6,813 bases of DNA, from contig CAZGKE010000175.1 in NCBI GenBank assembly GCA_964526035.1, positions 1-6,813 of the forward strand. Direction: 5' to 3'. The stretch is from DAOMOD01 sp964526035. Its GTDB lineage: Bacteria > Pseudomonadota > Gammaproteobacteria > Xanthomonadales > BPKI01. The notes below the pieces were generated by a model, which saw only the letters and a program-made list of their open reading frames with translations, was not told the DNA's origin and did no database searches. Below are positions 6,266 to 6,813 of this stretch, in pieces; within the stretch, counting starts at the first letter, position 1, and every line of letters starts with the position of its first letter. Position numbers and translations under genes: made by a program.

Positions 6266-6459
6266 GATCGGTCGTCTCCGAGCGGGTTGAGCACGAGGTG
6301 GATCATGAGATCCTTCTGTGCCGCCTCGCTCTCGGCGACGAGCAGCGCGAGGGCGACCATCGCGTGGTCGCCTTCCGCCCAGAGCTCAAAGCACCCGATC
6401 TCCCCGAGGGACTTGTCACTTCGCGTCTTGTCGGACCACGATCCGCCCGCTTGTTCGGC
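6262..6459 (-). pseudogene. Tail of an unrecognised ORF coupled to the second hsdR head
   Basis: A 65-codon open stretch follows a TAG at 6460-6462 and has no start codon before an internal ATG at residue 34. It reads KSLGEIGCFELWAEGDHAM and later LVAESEAAQKDLMIHLVLNP. The second part looks like genuine protein sequence, with a balanced composition and a plausible helix, but I do not recognise a family. It ends in a GTGA overlap with the hsdR fragment, so it was probably the gene preceding hsdR in a restriction operon. Its upstream part coincides with the 84-bp repeat. Confidence 0.4.
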
Positions 6460-6467
6460 CTACTCAT
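6384..6467 (-). repeat. 84-bp direct repeat, copy 2
   Basis: This is the partner of 4201-4284: same orientation, 76 of 84 identities, no gaps. On the minus strand it starts at an ATG 2 nt after GGAGG and continues beyond the repeat as an open frame to the hsdR start, whereas copy 1 breaks off. Copy 2 therefore looks closer to the parental context. Confidence 0.85.
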
Positions 6468-6475
6468 CGCCTCCG

Positions 6476-6592
6476 CTACGAGTGCGCCGCGGACACTTCG
6501 TCGAGGTAGAGGACGTTGCCATCGGGATCGGCGGCCAGCGCCAGGAAGCCACCCCGCTCGCGTGAACGCCGCTTGATTTCGCCACGCGCTTC
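6476..6592 (-). pseudogene. Possible C-terminal tail of a VOC/glyoxalase-like protein
   Basis: A minus-strand frame ending in TAG at 6476-6478 reads GGFLALAADPDGNVLYLDEV near its end. The DPDGN turn following a hydrophobic strand is characteristic of the C-terminal half-motif in VOC-superfamily proteins. Upstream sequence in the same frame turns into antisense of the secreted-protein gene, so at most about 35 residues could be real. It ends only 9 bp before the 84-bp repeat. It is a weak call from a short motif. Confidence 0.25.
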
Positions 6593-6608
6593 GGGGCATA
6601 TAGCGGGC

Positions 6609-6813
6609 ATGAAACACCTCGCCGTGCTCGCCGCCCTGCTGCTCGCCGCGTCCGCACCTGCGGAGGCTGCGGCTCCGAGTCTGCCCTTCACGCAGGAGAG
6701 CAACGCGGAGGAGTATCTGATCCGCTTCACCAACCAGGGCTCGCACGCGCTTCCGATCTCGCAGGCGCAGGACGCCGCCGACGCGCTCGACCGCGCCGGC
6801 AACGACGTGCCCG
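6609..6813 (+). CDS. Secreted protein of unknown function, N-terminal part (cut by window edge)
   Basis: The ATG at 6609 opens a frame to the end of the window (68 complete codons). Residues 1-20 are a clear Sec signal peptide: MKHL, a leucine/alanine-rich core, then a likely cleavage after AEA near residues 18-20. The mature start reads APSLPFTQESNAEEYLIRF, then NQGSHALPIS and DALDRAGNDVP. The last part faintly resembles secreted myxobacterial-type proteins in which a short strand precedes a 'neutral-protease-like' GNGVPDYV segment, but too little is visible to name a family. The Shine-Dalgarno is weak (GGGG about 15 nt upstream). It is divergent from the minus-strand fragments to its left. 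Confidence 0.65.
   Translation, partial: MKHLAVLAALLLAASAPAEAAAPSLPFTQESNAEEYLIRFTNQGSHALPISQAQDAADALDRAGNDVP

Noticed and set aside
6303..6746. Minus-strand ORF containing the copy-2 repeat in the ATG frame (MSRPNKRADRGP)
   Set aside because: It is antisense to the secreted-protein gene at one end, and between the two repeat copies its frame accumulates non-synonymous changes. The alternative frame shows the coding signature.

Overview
The window is GC-rich, densely packed bacterial DNA. A DevC-type exporter permease, a membrane-anchored class III nucleotide cyclase and decayed type I restriction genes together suggest a high-GC, probably Gram-negative bacterium. A myxobacterium-like or other proteobacterial lineage is possible, but no sequence here fixes the taxonomy.

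Region 1 (14-3770) is a signalling/export unit. A DevC-type ABC permease (14-1165) is translationally coupled (TGATG, one-base overlap) to a DevA-type ATPase (1165-2508). That ATPase carries a C-terminal GAF domain of the kind found in cyclic-nucleotide phosphodiesterases and cyanobacterial cyclases. The periplasmic adaptor (DevB/HlyD type) that these transporters need would lie to the left of the window. On the opposite strand, overlapping tail-to-tail by 22 bp, is a six-helix membrane adenylate cyclase (2487-3770) with all its catalytic residues. The inferred logic is that the cyclase makes a cyclic nucleotide, the GAF domain on the ATPase senses it, and the exporter is tuned by it.

Region 2 (about 3880-6600) is a graveyard of gene fragments around one intact gene. 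From left to right it holds the C-terminal remnant of a probable amidohydrolase, a stretch with no recognisable gene, one copy of an 84-bp direct repeat, and a broken hsdR head (minus strand; nonsense codon, frameshift, then truncation). An intact AAA_14/DUF4143 ATPase (minus strand, 4764-6014) follows, with a four-unit, 23-bp-period repeat array just upstream of its start. Beyond that come a second, different hsdR head, the tail of an unknown ORF containing the second copy of the 84-bp repeat, and a possible VOC-family tail. Both hsdR heads start with GTG and overlap the upstream stop by 4 bp (GTGA). The ATPase therefore sits between the heads of two related but non-identical type I restriction loci, inside a 2.2-kb segment bounded by direct repeats. 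It looks like a recombination hot spot in an accessory (defence-type) island in which only the ATPase has survived intact.

Region 3 (6609 to the end) is the start of a plus-strand gene for a secreted protein with a clear signal peptide, cut by the window edge. No tRNA, rRNA, CRISPR array or transposase was recognised.
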